Below are positions 45,538 to 57,336 of a DNA stretch of 64,000 bases, one piece after another. Position numbers and translations under genes: made by a program. Positions within the stretch are counted from its first letter, which is position 1. Every line of letters begins with the position of its first letter. This stretch comes from Prostheceraeus crozeri (lineage: Eukaryota; Platyhelminthes; Polycladida; Euryleptidae): NCBI GenBank assembly GCA_907163375.1, contig CAJQUW010002113.1, forward strand, positions 91,286 through 155,285. The letters run 5' to 3'. The notes beneath the pieces were generated by a model. It had not been told where the DNA came from, did not search any database, and worked only from the letters and a program-made list of their open reading frames with translations.

Positions 45538-48500
45538 TTACTGTAAATTCTTGATCTCATCATTGACTGACATGATGTTGTCCTGTACTTCCTGTACTTC
45601 TTTTCTCTTCCCACACGCCGCTTCTCTGATTGCATTCGATTTTGCGAGGAAGAGGAATTCACGCTTTGTCTCAGCCTCAAGGGCCATATCATTGGCTTCT
45701 TTCTCCAGCATCGCTGCCTCATTCTCCAATCGTATTTTCTTTTTAAAAAGTTCATCTTTTTCTGCCTGAAATTAAAAGATCTTTCGTTAGAAATAAATTT
45801 GATTGCAAAACATATACTCGTAAGTGTACTTGAAATCAATTTTATACAAAGGTTTATTTAGCTTCTTGAATTTTTTGAAATTCAAATTATCAAGAAAATA
45901 ATTTAATCTACTCATGGTTATAGCACTCACGGTCATCTTGTGCTTTTAGTGAACGTGAGATGAGAAATCATAGTACACGATATCCTATCATCCTATAATC
46001 TATCTATATCTGTGAAATACATACAAGGGTACGTAGATGTGCTTACTTTTTTTCTTTTCAATACATTTTCCTTTTCGCTCTGCTTGATATCCCTTTTCTT
46101 TTCTTCTAAGTGAAGACGATAAACTCCTCTCGAGTGCCGAAACTTGGCGAGCATTTCCTTCGAGATCGAAACTTCAGTCTCACCACCAGCTGCAACTACT
46201 GCATCATGTACCTGGAAATTGATTTTAAGTTGATTATATGAATGTATGCTATAAGAAGAGGTCAAGTATGTTTACTCGGCAGTTTGCACGTCCTTCAAGC
46301 TCTGAAGATAAAAACTATGAGACATGTTTTCCTACTATAGTCAATGGGAACTTGTGGTCAATGGGGTTAGATGGGGGAAAATAGATGAATTTGATGAGAC
46401 ATTTATAGATAATCAAATGTTATGCAATTATATATTTAAACTATCATAGAGAATGAGTCCTCTCAAACTAGGAGAAATTTTCGAAATTTTCTCAGTTTTG
46501 CAACTAAACGTATAAAAGGACATTTTTTGTGAAAATGCTTAAATCTGAACTCAATCCGACCATAATTATGAAAAATATGTTTGCGGGTCTGGATAATAAC
46601 AGCAGTGTTATCGAAATTAATATCTGAGAACTTCTAGAAAATCCCCTCCAGGATGACATACGCGTGGAATTGCCCACTAGTAAATCTGTCATCTTTCACT
46701 TCTAATGATGTTCCATAAATAGTTGCATACCACCATATTCTACGCCAAATTGGTCTACGCTTTTCAAATAATACGTGTAGCTATCAATATCATTCACTAA
46801 CGACTTAATGATTTCATTTACGAAATTGATCATCAGCAACTATCACTTCAGTTAAGAAAATAAGGAGGAAACAGTACCTGGCGCATTGCAGTTATTGTCT
46901 CAAATGACAGTCTTTCCTTGAGCATTTGTTTATTGACTGAGAATCCTCTTTCAACGGAGGCTTGACCATGGGATAAGGTCAGTAAAACTTTGATGACTTC
47001 GAATAGGGCCGTATAGCATGTCATCTTGCTCAACGTTTCGGCAAAGAAATCATCGATACGATCTTTCGAGCGATCAAAGGTGCAGGTCTGGTTCGCCAGT
47101 AAAAATCTACGGAATTGGACGAAGGCTGCATCACAGGTTTCTTCATCAAATCGTTTCGAATTCAACAGATACAGCAAAATAGCTTTAAAAAAGAAGCCGA
47201 GTTTTCGGTCATTCGTGAATGGATGGTGCTAAGCATGACAAGTCTCGTATCATGGAATTCTTCAAAGGTGAATGTTTTAGTAGACATTCTGTCAGTGTGA
47301 CTAATCCTTTCGACAATTGACTTTGAAAGTCAAAACTTTACAGAGGGGGCTTGTGATAGCCAAGGCGACACCAAAGCCAAAATCGATTCGGAAAATTGTA
47401 TGAACGAGACAAGCATTTCGGAGAAATCGTTTGCCAAACAAGGCAATAATGGAATCTCTGAAGATATTCCACATACTTCTTTACTTTTGGAAGTAATTCA
47501 ATTGCCTGCTTGATGACAGCGATATTTTCAACCCATCTGTGGGCGCAGTATTTCAATGGAAAGCGATTTTCGCCTGTAATACTAAAAAAAATCTTCGCGT
47601 CTGGCAGGTGTGTCGTGAAATAGTTGCCACAAAGAAGACAAAAACGAATCCATATGAAAAGTGGTTGCTACTACAGAATGCTTAAAAACATTGTGAACTA
47701 AATGAAGAATGCAGGTATCTACATCTACAATGTGGATGTCATCTTCAACAAAGTCAGAAACCAATTCTCGATGAAATTTTTGATTGACGTTTGGTCCGTC
47801 CATGGAAATTTGTAGTAGCTTTTTTTTGTCCAAGCATACCATCATTTCATCAAACGTTCGTCTGATGTCATTTGCTGTGCAATGTCCAAGAGAAAATGAT
47901 GTAAAATATCGCGTGGTCACTCGATTTGTATCATGATCAAAAAATCTAACGTGGGAATCAATTTGGCCTTCTTGTGTCACTTTGTTAAGTGATTCGTGAA
48001 ACAAATAACATAACAGTTCGGAGATTTCAAAGATCTTCAGAGACTTCTTTATCAATTACAAAGTCGGAAACATCGTGACATTGTACAGTAGGATCAGTTG
48101 CATATTTATCAGAACGTTGTTCACATTTCGAACCTGATCCTAAAGAACTCGTCTGCTTTATAATCTTGCACAAATCTAAATGCTTCTTTCCGCCAGCATG
48201 GCTTCTTACGACTTGAAAACCCATATTCGAGACATCAAAGTCTTTCTGACAAAATGAAAATGTGAGGTTCCACGTACCCGGGTCGCTATGATTGAAAATA
48301 TGAAAGAATACCTTCTTCTTCGGGTACGGTATATTAAATAAAAAATGCAAATTTTCCTGTTTCTTCGATTCCTGCGACCAAGCCGGACGGCGAAACGTCA
48401 GAAAAATTTGCATTTTTTATTTAATATACCGTACCCGAAGAAGGTATTCTTTCATATTTTCTTTCTGACAAACTTTACAAAATGCATTGAACAGAGTTTT

Positions 48501-48620
48501 ACCGCGCTGGAGCCATTCTGAGCACTCAGACCGGTGGCAAAAGAGTGGGTTGAAGGAAGTCTTGTATTGTCTATTCGGCATTAATCTTTCTGAAACAAAG
48601 GATGGTCTAATTATGTACAA
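45538..48620 (-). pseudogene. hAT transposase with BED-type finger and coiled-coil tail, interrupted
   Basis: From the N-terminus, FNAFCKVCQK (48480 side) and KDFDVSNMGFQVVRSHAGGK plus KH form a Cys2-His2 BED/TTF-like finger, split by a 219-bp fold-back insertion. Then come LLQISMDGPNVNQKFHREL and VDVDTCILHLVHNVFKHSV, ENRFPLKYCAHRWVENIAVI, CTFDRSKDRIDDFFAETL and the dimerisation motif LTLSHGQASVERGFSVNKQM. Two exons follow (46211-46047 and 45765-45538), encoding an Ala/Glu/Lys-rich coiled coil ending NDEIKNLQ. Frame changes near 48040 and 47580 and a gap near 47350 make it inactive. Intron boundaries match the plus copy exactly. Confidence 0.8.
48254..48460. mobile_element. 207-bp fold-back insertion with 12-bp target duplication
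   Basis: CTTTCTGACAAA occurs on both sides (48242-48253 and 48461-48472). Inside, 48294-48355 and 48404-48463 are inverted copies, apart from a 3-base CTT difference, separated by about 48 bp. Removing the insert restores CKVCQKDFDV in the transposase frame, so it landed after the coding sequence was intact. Confidence 0.8.
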
Positions 48621-49518
48621 TTAAGGAAAAACATATTAAAAATGATTAAATAATCCAAAAATCAAGTTTCTCTTCTTCTTGGATGCATAGTTGTAATCAG
48701 TGAAATATATTAGGTTCAAGTGTAGCCCTAGCATATTTCTTCCCTAAGACTTTTATTTGTGGCACTCTCCAACAAAACTAGCTCATCAGGAGTCATTAGG
48801 TTTAGTAGGTGATACCAATCTTAGCTTTAATCATACGCGTTGCGTTGGATGTAAGAAGACTACGTTCGGCTTTTTTTAAGCGTGGGGAAAGTTTACAATT
48901 GACAGTATCCATTATCATGAAACGATCATAATCACATTGGGCAAATACAAGTCAAACGATGGTCTAGCTAGAATACTTAATGCAAACAATTAAGCTCTGA
49001 ACGTAATTCAAACAATTCAATTGTTAAAAATACAGGATAGTGTTTTTTGTCTGTGATCATATTCATAACTGAATTATAATAGATTTATGCATGCATAAGG
49101 GATTTAGCTAGTGTACATAATCACAGATATGGAGTAAACACTGATATTTAACATAATAATACACATGCAAACATACAATTTAATTAAAGATAATGCGGCA
49201 TGAAGACCCACTCTTTCAGTACATTGTTATCAAATAAAAACAAATTGTGATAATTGAATACTTTATTGAAGGTATGTCAGGATATAACAAAGTATTAAAA
49301 AGATTTTACTCTATTAAATTTATAAAGATAAAATCACTCATATAAACTCACATCATTAAAATGTTGAGTGCATTAGCAGCTAGTGGAATTTCACTAGGTA
49401 ACTTAGCTTCACGTTATCCAGGATCAATCAATTTCCAGGTTTTTCCAGGTTCCTTTAATTGCCAGGTTTTTTCCAGGTTTTTTCCAGGATCAATCATATT
49501 CCAGGTTCAATCATATTT

Positions 49519-52200
49519 CAGGGTGTCTGCGCCCCTGGAAAACCTGGAATATGATTGATCCTGGAAAAAACCTGGAATATGATTGATAGTGGAAAAAACC
49601 TGGAAAAACAAATGATGTAACAAATGAAAACAATTTCCGAGAATTGGATGACATCGATTTTGGCTTTGGTGTCGCCTTGGCTATTGAGGATTCACAAGCC
49701 CCTCCTAGTAAAGTTTTGACTTTCAAAGTCAATTGTCGAAAAGGATTAGTCACACTGACAGAATGTCTACTAAAACATTCACCTTTGAAGAATTCCATGA
49801 TACGAGACTTGTCATGCTTAGCACCATCCACATTCACGAATGACCGTGAAAACTCGGCTTCTCAGTTTAAAGCTATTTTGCTGTATCTGTTGAATTCGAA
49901 ACGATTTGATGAAGAAACCTGTGATGCAGCCTTCGTCCAATTTCGTAGATTTTTACTGGCGAACGAGACCTGCACCTTTGATCGCTCGAAAGATCGCATC
50001 GATGATTTCTTTGCCGAAACGTTGAGCAAGATGACATGCTATACGGCCCTATTCGAAGTCATCAAAGTTTTATTGACTTTATCCCATGGTCAAGCCTCCG
50101 TTGAAAGAGGATTCTCAGTCAATAAACAAATGCTCAAGGAAAGACTGTCATTTGAGACAATAACTGCAATGCGCCAGGTACTGTTTCCTCCTTATTTTCT
50201 TAACTGAAGTGATAGTTGCTGATGATCAATTTCGTAAATGAAATCATTAAGTCGTTAGTGAATGATATTGATAGCTACACGTATTATTTGAAAAGCGTAG
50301 ACCAATTTGGCGTAGAATATGGTGGTATGCAACTATTTATGGAACATCATTAGAAGTGAAAGATGACAGATTTACTAGTGGGCAATTCCACGCGTATGTC
50401 ATCCTGGAGGGGATTTTCTAGAAGTTCTCAGATATTAATTTCGATAACACTGCTGTTATTATCCAGACCCGCAAACATATTTTTCATAATTATGGTCGGA
50501 TTGAGTCCAGATTTAAGCATTTTCACAAAAAATGTCCTTTTATACGTTTAGTTGCAAAACTGAGAAAATTTCGAAAATTTCTCATTTCTAAAGCCACTGG
50601 TAGAGATAGAAATAAATGTTAAAGTTGCTCACAAAAACTGCTTGTTATGAGAACAGATAAGTTCTATCAAATAAATAGCCTTAAACAGTCTCACTACTAT
50701 TCAATCAGACAAAATTTGGCATGGTATTGTATAAGCAACCGTAACGGAAATATTGATTTATTAATGCTGCAGCCGTACAACTAAATGTTCTACCTTCAAA
50801 AAGTGAGCGCAAAGCTCGTAAACGCTCTGAATAGTGTGATAACGCGTGGAATTGCCCTAGTTTGAGAGGACTCATTCTCTATGATAGTCTAAATATATAA
50901 TAGCATAACATTTGATTATCTATAAATGTCTCATCAAATTCATCTATTTTCCCCCATCTAACCCCATTGACCCCAAGTTCCCATCGACTATAGTAGGAAA
51001 ACATGTCTCATAGTTTTTTATCTTCAGAGCTTGAAGGACTTGCAAACTGCCGAGTAAACATACTTGACCTCTTCTTATAGCCTACATTCATATAATCAAC
51101 TTAAAATTAATTTCCAGGTACATGATGCAGTAGTTGCAGCTGGTGGTGAGACTGAAGTTTCGATCTCGAAGGAAATGCTCGCCAAGTTTCGGCACTCGAG
51201 AGGAGTTTATTGTCTTCACTTAGAAGAAAAGAAAAGGGATATCAAGCAAAGCGAAAAGGAAAATGTATTGAAAAGAAAAAAAGTAAGCACATCTACGTAC
51301 CCTTGTATGTATTTCACAGATATAGATAGATTATAGGATGATAGGATATCGTGTACTATGATTTCTCATCTCACGTTCACTAAAAGCATAAGATGACCGT
51401 GAGTGCTATAACCATGAGTAGATTAAATTATTTTCTTGATAATTTGAATCTCAAAAAATTCAAGAAGCTAAATAAACCTTTGTATAAAATTGATTTCAAG
51501 TACACTTACGAGTATATGTTTTGCAATCAAATTTATTTCTAACGAAAGATCTTTTAATTTCAGGCAGAAAAAGATGAACTTTTTAAAAAGAAAATACGAT
51601 TGGAGAATGAGGCAGCGATGCTGGAGAAAGAAGCCAATGATATGGCCCTTGAGGCTGAGACAAAGCGTGAATTCCTCTTCCTCGCAAAATCGAATGCAAT
51701 CAGAGAAGCGGCATGTGGGAAGAGAAAAGAAGTACAGGAAGTACAGGACAACATCATGTCAGTCAATGATGAGATCAAGAATTTACAGTAATATAAACAC
51801 CTCATCATTTTCCTCCTGCCAACATTTCCTCCTTTTAGTGTTGACTTCATTGGCAAATTGACCACTACCGTGCAGTTTTTGTTTTTTTACTATCTTCGAA
51901 TGACATATGACACAATCCGCTAGTCAGAAACATTTTCCATGTCCTTTTGCTATTCGCATTTCTATTTTTCTTTTTTACATTCTTATCAAAGTTGTTATTG
52001 ATATATTATGAGGTTGTTATATTTTAAGAAATGATATTATAAGAGCAATCGTTTTGTGTTGTTTATTGGAATATATAGGACTTCCCATGTATATTCCTGT
52101 TGTCGTCTATGCGTATTTCGAAAATCAAACTAATCTGTCTCATTTGATAGATCCTGGAAAAAACCTGGAAAAACACTTCAGGAAAGTCGCGGACACCCTG
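49519..52200 (+). mobile_element. hAT transposon, plus-strand copy, internally deleted
   Basis: The left TIR is CAGGGTGTCTGCGCCCCTGG and the right TIR is the complement of CAGGGTGTCCGCGACTTTCC. From about 49635 it matches the minus copy in reverse at roughly 98-99 percent in coding parts. The N-terminal half of the transposase is deleted: the 5' subterminal repeats join directly to the segment coding DIDFGFGVALA. About 280 bp at 50587-50868 are absent from the minus copy. Flanking 8-mers (TCATATTT and TAAATGAT) do not match. Confidence 0.85.
49644..51791 (+). pseudogene. C-terminal half of hAT transposase, three exons
   Basis: The main exon runs to 50177 (GCGCCAG/GTACTG). It encodes LLNSKRFDEETCDAAFVQFR, FDRSKDRIDDFFAETLSKM and LTLSHGQASVERGFSVNKQM. 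Exon 51118-51282 encodes VHDAVVAAGGETEVSISKEM and a charged helix. Exon 51564-51791 encodes the coiled coil ending NDEIKNLQ and the stop. All junctions are phase 0 with GT-AG ends. It lacks the zinc finger and the catalytic N-terminal half, so it cannot act as a transposase. It keeps the dimerisation region and might act as a dominant inhibitor if expressed (inference). Confidence 0.75.
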
Positions 52201-53009
52201 TAAATGATAATTTTGCGCTTCAGAAATAGCTTGTATATAAGTAATAACCTTTCAGTGTGTTGCCGAAAGATGATATTCTTTGATGCTTCCTTGATCCTCT
52301 CGAGAAAATGTACTGTAGCAAAGGATACACCTGGATGATTGAATAAACCTTGTGTCCTGAATATTATCCAAGTTGTGGAGCCATGTGAACAAATCTATGC
52401 TGCGAGGAACTATGCATTTCGCTTGCCACGGGCAAGCATGGTCGTGTTTTGACGCTCTAAATGTGGCTAGCAAAATGCATTGTTCTTCACAGTGAAGACG
52501 TGATATTTCATAACCGATCATCTAATTTTCCTGGCTCCTTGACTTGGAAAATGTAGCCTGCATCATGTTCAGGTAATGAACTTATGTTGAGAGTTGAGGC
52601 ATAATGCTACAACTCCCATACCATTTCTTCTTTTGTTGATTGTTTTAGCTAACAATTTTCGAGGATATCATGCGGCAAATGGCTGGAAGATTATAAGTCA
52701 GGGAAGAAAGCAAAATTCCAGCCTGCTTGTCAGTGGAGAAGGTTTGAAGGAGTATCACCATCACTTCAGATTTTTAAGGAAGATCTTATATCCGACTTTC
52801 AGGGTCAATATCATTATGCACATTAGTTAAGTTAGGCCTGTATGTTATACGTTGCATAGAGAAGTGATGTAGTTCCGTTGCTGAGTAATATATCTCATAG
52901 ACTCTTGATCTAATGCATTCAATCACAAAATTCTAATATTAGTATTGGTAATGGTAATTGTACATTTCACATATTCGGTTCCCTTAACTTTGTGTGTTTC
53001 TAGAAATCT

Positions 53010-53145
53010 CCTCCTTACAACCGGCGATGTGGCCGGAAGACCTTGGTTCAGACCTTGGTCGGGTCAAACCCAAGACTTTTTAAAATAGGCACACTCTGCA
53101 TTCTTGCTAAATACTCAGCACAAAAGGAATGAGAGTGGACAAATG
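53010..53145 (+). repeat. tRNA-headed SINE with invertebrate core
   Basis: GGCGATGTGGCCGGAAGACC is a degenerate A-box region. TTGGTCGGGTCAAACCCAAG and ACTTTTTAAAATAGGCACAC followed by CTCAGCACAAAAGGAATGAG match the widespread core of marine invertebrate SINEs (GGTCGGGTC...AAAGACTTTAAAA). It lies in the OCIA-like gene's intron. Confidence 0.6.
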
Positions 53146-53399
53146 ACAAGTCGGACACATGGAAGAAAGGCTCCGTGCCAAATGCGCTTTCAAGTATTAA
53201 CAAGGTTCATTTACAAGAAATACTTTAAACTTTGCAGCTCAGAGAAACCATGTGTATGTGCATGCTTCTTGTTAGATAGTGAATCAGTCACATTCGAAGA
53301 GAGAGTGTTCTTTTGCTTTCTCGTGGAAAACTATGGCTTCAGTTGGCTGAACCAAAGTTCAAATATGTTCCATTTGCAAGTTTGACCTGTCCATAACTT

Positions 53400-55130
53400 C
53401 AGGAAATTGATTACTTTTTTACATTCATCATTTCCATATGCATCTGTACTCAGTTATAAGAATTTTTAAAACATCATGAAACCGTGCTATCAAAGTCGAT
53501 TACATTGCATGACAGAAGCATGATATATCCATAATCCGAGCTGGAATTTTGTTTGTTCGGTTGAACTTCAGTAATGTTTGATGAAATCATAGTTATTGAG
53601 TCAAAGATGTGATAATTGGATGATACTTTTGTGCAATAATTTTTTTATTCGATTGCTTTATTTTTAGCCATTGCAATGTTTCATCTACTGCTCCCAGTGA
53701 TGCACGAATTAGCACAATGTGCGAAAATTTTCATCCAATGAGTGATTGCGCGATAATTCCGAGTCTCTATCTTCTTCATGAACATCTTCGAACATACAGA
53801 ATCTGTGAGAATATGGCAATGTTGCTCCGTCTAAATCGTGTGTTATTGAAATTCTTTTATGATCATTAATCATTCTGTGCGAGTTACACTATTCAACATC
53901 CAACATCATTGTTTTGGAAAAGCGGAATTGAAGAAAATTTATAGCCAAATTCTCAAGTTACTTCCTAGGAACGATGGAAATTCCTGATAAAGCCTTTTCT
54001 TTCATCCAAGAAACTGGGCAATGGTGATAATTGAGCAATGGATTCGAAGGTTGTTAGTCTATTAAAAGTTGGGTACAAGCTGCAGATGACGCAGTGAGAT
54101 AGATGGCAATTGCAGATAAACAGAACGTATGGTGTTACAAACTGAGAATGTACGAAGAAGAAATTGATTTGATGCATTGCATAAATAACTGATGTAACTG
54201 ACGTAGAAAATGGAAGTCAATTTTCGATTCTGTTCAGCACATTTTGGTGTGTGATTTTTCGTTGAAACAGAAAAATTATATTCTCTTCCTTTCGATGAAT
54301 TTCCAGCTTGAATTAATGACCTCAGTTGACACTTTCTTCAAATAAGAAATCGTGTTCCTCCTGTGTGTTTTGACACCTGACATCCTTTACTCGAAGATCT
54401 AAAAATGCTCTTCAGTAGTGTTGACTTCCAATCTTGTATAGACCACATCCATGTAATAGTTTTTGATTAACATCAAAATATTTTCTTTTTCTGTTGTTGT
54501 GTAGCTGATAATGTTCTTTGCATTATATATAATTTCATGATGCGATGGATCAGACACGAATTTTGCATTTCAGTTGGCTGAGGCTGAAGCCAGTGCCAAA
54601 TAACTTTGACTTCAAGAAATATCGTTCTGTTGACCTCGCGTTTTTTTTGATGCTGTCTGTAGCTCCGTTTTTGTTCCTAAAATTTTCAAAGGAATGCTTG
54701 AAGTTTTTTTAGTTATTAGCATGATAGTTCGCTTAATGAAATTTATTTTTAAATTTAACCTTGGAAGTAAAATATCATTGTTCATTGCATTTATACAAAA
54801 TTGGGTACGGCACCCAAGGCAAAGTTCGCGAATTTCAGTTTTCCCGTCCTTCTTACTTTTCCTCCTTCCTTTTCCATCCTTTCCGTTTCATGCTACTTAT
54901 GGCTATTCTACAAGTTGAACAGTCAAATTTTACTTATAATGGTTCAGTTTCGGCCTGTCTTGAAGATCATGAAGTCTCAAACCGTATTTCATTGCCATAG
55001 TTATGGTAATAGAAGAGTCATTCACACTAATTTACTAGGTAGAACACATGCGTGTGCGGATGTGTTTTCTCCGTCGTTTTCTATCAGTGTTTACGAGTCC
55101 TATCAATGTCACCCAAGGCGAAGGTTAAAC
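53400..55130. other. Intron sequence, nothing recognised
   Basis: ORFs up to 142 codons (54801-55229) show no family resemblance, and that ORF runs into the hAT MITE at 55131. Treated as intron of the OCIA-like gene. Confidence 0.45.
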
Positions 55131-55869
55131 CAGGGTGACCACTCGGTCTTTTTCAACAGACCAGTCTGTTTTGGTCTTTTTTTAGGACAAATCTGTTTTT
55201 ATTCATTTTTTAGTAGTTTTTATCTATAAGTGAGTGAAAATGTGTCATTCAGTTTGGTAGTCAGGCTGTGTAGTGCATCATTTTTTCTGAAATATCATTC
55301 CAATGAACAGCAAGCTTGTATTCGAATGATGCTTGTACATGTTAAATTTGTTTTCATGATTTATAATGTGATATTGAATGCGTTTACAAATATTTTGATT
55401 ATCATGAATGAACGTGTGAATACGTTGTAGCAGAAACCAAATATTGGGGATTGTTTATGAGACTCTCTTCTGGTTTAACAGATCCCGTATATTTTATGAT
55501 CATCTAGGCTTTTTAATTCAGGCTATTATCATGTAACTTCTAGTTGTAAGAATTTATAGCCAAGGATTTTAGTTGTGGACTTGCTCCTGATACCTTGCCC
55601 TTCCTTAGGTCTAAAGAATGATATTCAATTGAGCGTGTCATTTGGAGGAGTAGCCATTTTATATATGCACGCATATGTGCCGGTTATTCAGGAGCGCTCA
55701 GTTTGAATATCAAGAAAATTGAACCTCGTGTGCAACAAAGTTGCTGTCGTAATTTCCTATTTAAAGTGCATGAATTCGTGAATCTACAATGAAATATCAA
55801 AAATGTGGAATGACACTGCTTACTATACTACTTATATGTCAAGTACTTTTTTTGAGAGTGGTCACCCTG
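55131..55869. mobile_element. 739-bp non-autonomous hAT element with perfect 8-bp TSD
   Basis: The TIR CAGGGTGACCACTC is perfect at both ends, and GGTTAAAC flanks both sides (55123-55130 and 55870-55877). No transposase was recognised. Inserted in the OCIA-like gene's intron about 80 bp before the last exon. Confidence 0.9.
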
Positions 55870-55949
55870 GGTTAAACCTATGTCTAACCTTTGTCAGTTC
55901 CGGTGTCATACCTCGATAGTCTCACTGATGTGATCGATTTGTTTTTCAG

Positions 55950-56149
55950 GCACTTTCCTTGGACTGGGAGTATCACGATTAATGAGCAATGGTGGACCGA
56001 CTGCCTATCGTTGGAGAAAAATCCCCAAATTAATTGGCGTCGTAGTTGGTTTCAGCTTGGGTGCTGCATGGATTTACACGGAGCAGAGAGAATGTTCAGA
56101 AAAGTGGAAGATAAAGGAGACGGTTCTTGACGTTGATGATCTATCCTGA
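55950..56149 (+). CDS. OCIA-domain-like protein, terminal exon
   Basis: The acceptor is GATTTGTTTTTCAG. The first two bases complete the codon left by 45042. The exon encodes TFLGLGVSRLMSNGGPTAYR, WRKIPKLIGVVVGFSLGAAW and IYTEQRECSEKWKIKETVLD, then VDDLS and a stop. IGVVVGFSLGAAWIY is a membrane segment; PK-x(6)-GF...Y...C-x2-KW parallels the C-terminal half of the OCIA domain (LPKVALAGLLGFGLGKVSY...C..KF). The ORF starting at 55891 in another frame is a shadow. The intron between the two exons is 10.9 kb and mostly transposons. Confidence 0.6.
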
Positions 56150-56952
56150 GAAATTTTGAAATTTCTATGATGCTTGTGTAATCACGTGATTGCTAAGCAT
56201 TGTAGATGACACTTCACTGTATCTCAGAGAATGAGAGAGGCATCATAGATGATTTCCATGTTTGACAACAAGCAGTCCTGGCATTATACAACAGAGACAC
56301 GTGACATGTTATTTGCTATGTTTGCAAGATCATTCTGCGATAAAAATTGACTTGTACATATTACTGAATTTACTTGTTTTCCATTAATATTTTTGCATTA
56401 AATGCAAGTTCCACTAAATGCGAGTAAATAATAATGGACAAAGTTGTGGTCTAACAATGGCTAAGTAATTTTTTCAAATTATTCACCTTTGCTAGATGTG
56501 CGTAATTTTGTTGAGACAAAAATGTATTTTCGCGAAAATTTCAATATCAGAATGCTAAAATTTCAATATCCACTACAGCTGGTATGCAAAGTTGGCATCA
56601 CAGACGTCGAAGATCAATGCGGTGCATAGTGATAATTTGATAAATGATACGTGCTTTATTGAAGTTATGAGAGCGGCATTTCTTTTGATGAAATGTCTTC
56701 AAACTTTAACTGGGAAATAGGCTGTCATTGGATGATTCAAAATTCTACATTCATGGAGTTTTGACGTGCAATTAATCATAGTGATAGTCTATGTTCAACC
56801 GCGAAAGTTTGGCGGCTACCTCGAAATGCCGATACCTAAAAATCGATTTCATGCCTCCCAAGGGGCCTATAGGCCTACAGTAAGGCTAGCAGAACATTAA
56901 CTGGTAGCAGCTAGATAGCAGAAATGATGACTTTACTTTCATCAATTCTCCA
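56150..56952. other. 3' flank, nothing recognised
   Basis: AT-rich sequence probably including the 3' UTR of the OCIA-like gene. No further gene is seen. Confidence 0.4.
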
Positions 56953-57336
56953 TAGGTGACATGCCACGCTCAATTACGCGTAAACTACCGGTTTCGCGTA
57001 ATTACACATGACCCTATCCGTGGCTATGCGTGACATTGTTGCAACATCTGTCGGCAGTCAAAGGCTTTGCGTCTCATGTGTTTGCATGTGATAGAACCTC
57101 AATTTCATGCTCAGGGAAGACAGAATGCTTAGTGGTTCATCCGTAGTTCAAGCGGCAACGCATACAACTGTAGACGACGCGCAAACTATAAACGCTCGCC
57201 CGCGCGTATTCATAAACATTCCCCATGTTTAAACAGCATCAGATCAAGTGATTTCTAACTCTTAGTGCAGCGCGTAATGTCTAACCACAGATGTTTGGGG
57301 TGTTCCGTTCGTGAATTACGCGTGGCATGTCACCTA
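56953..57336. mobile_element. MITE family M, copy A (384 bp)
   Basis: The ends TAGGTGACATGCCACGCTCA and its near-complement (GCGTGGCATGTCACCTA) are inverted repeats. The same family occurs inverted at 61502-62020. No coding capacity is kept, and the target duplication is unclear. Confidence 0.8.

Larger units (their letters stand above)
45130..49518 (-). mobile_element. hAT transposon, minus-strand copy (longer)
   Basis: It begins on the 45130 side with CAGGGTGTCCGCGTCTTTCC and homology to the other copy stops exactly there. It carries the transposase on the minus strand from about 48620 to 45538. The 5' end (49410-49518) has repeated CCAGGTTTTTTCCAGGATCA subterminal motifs but lacks the terminal about 20 bp before meeting the second copy head to head. 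Coding exons: 46878 upward for the main exon end, 46047-46211, and 45538-45765 with the stop. Confidence 0.85.

Noticed and set aside
45395-45769. Plus-strand ORF opposite the hAT coiled-coil exon, and its mirror at 51560-51865
   Set aside because: Antisense of a well-supported transposase exon bounded by splice sites.
52594-52830. 78-codon ORF preceded by a pyrimidine-rich acceptor-like tract
   Set aside because: No donor in a matching phase and the flanking OCIA-like exons already join in phase; two frames are equally open.
54801-55229. 142-codon plus-strand ORF
   Set aside because: Low-complexity hydrophobic/aromatic translation that runs into a hAT MITE; no homology recognised.
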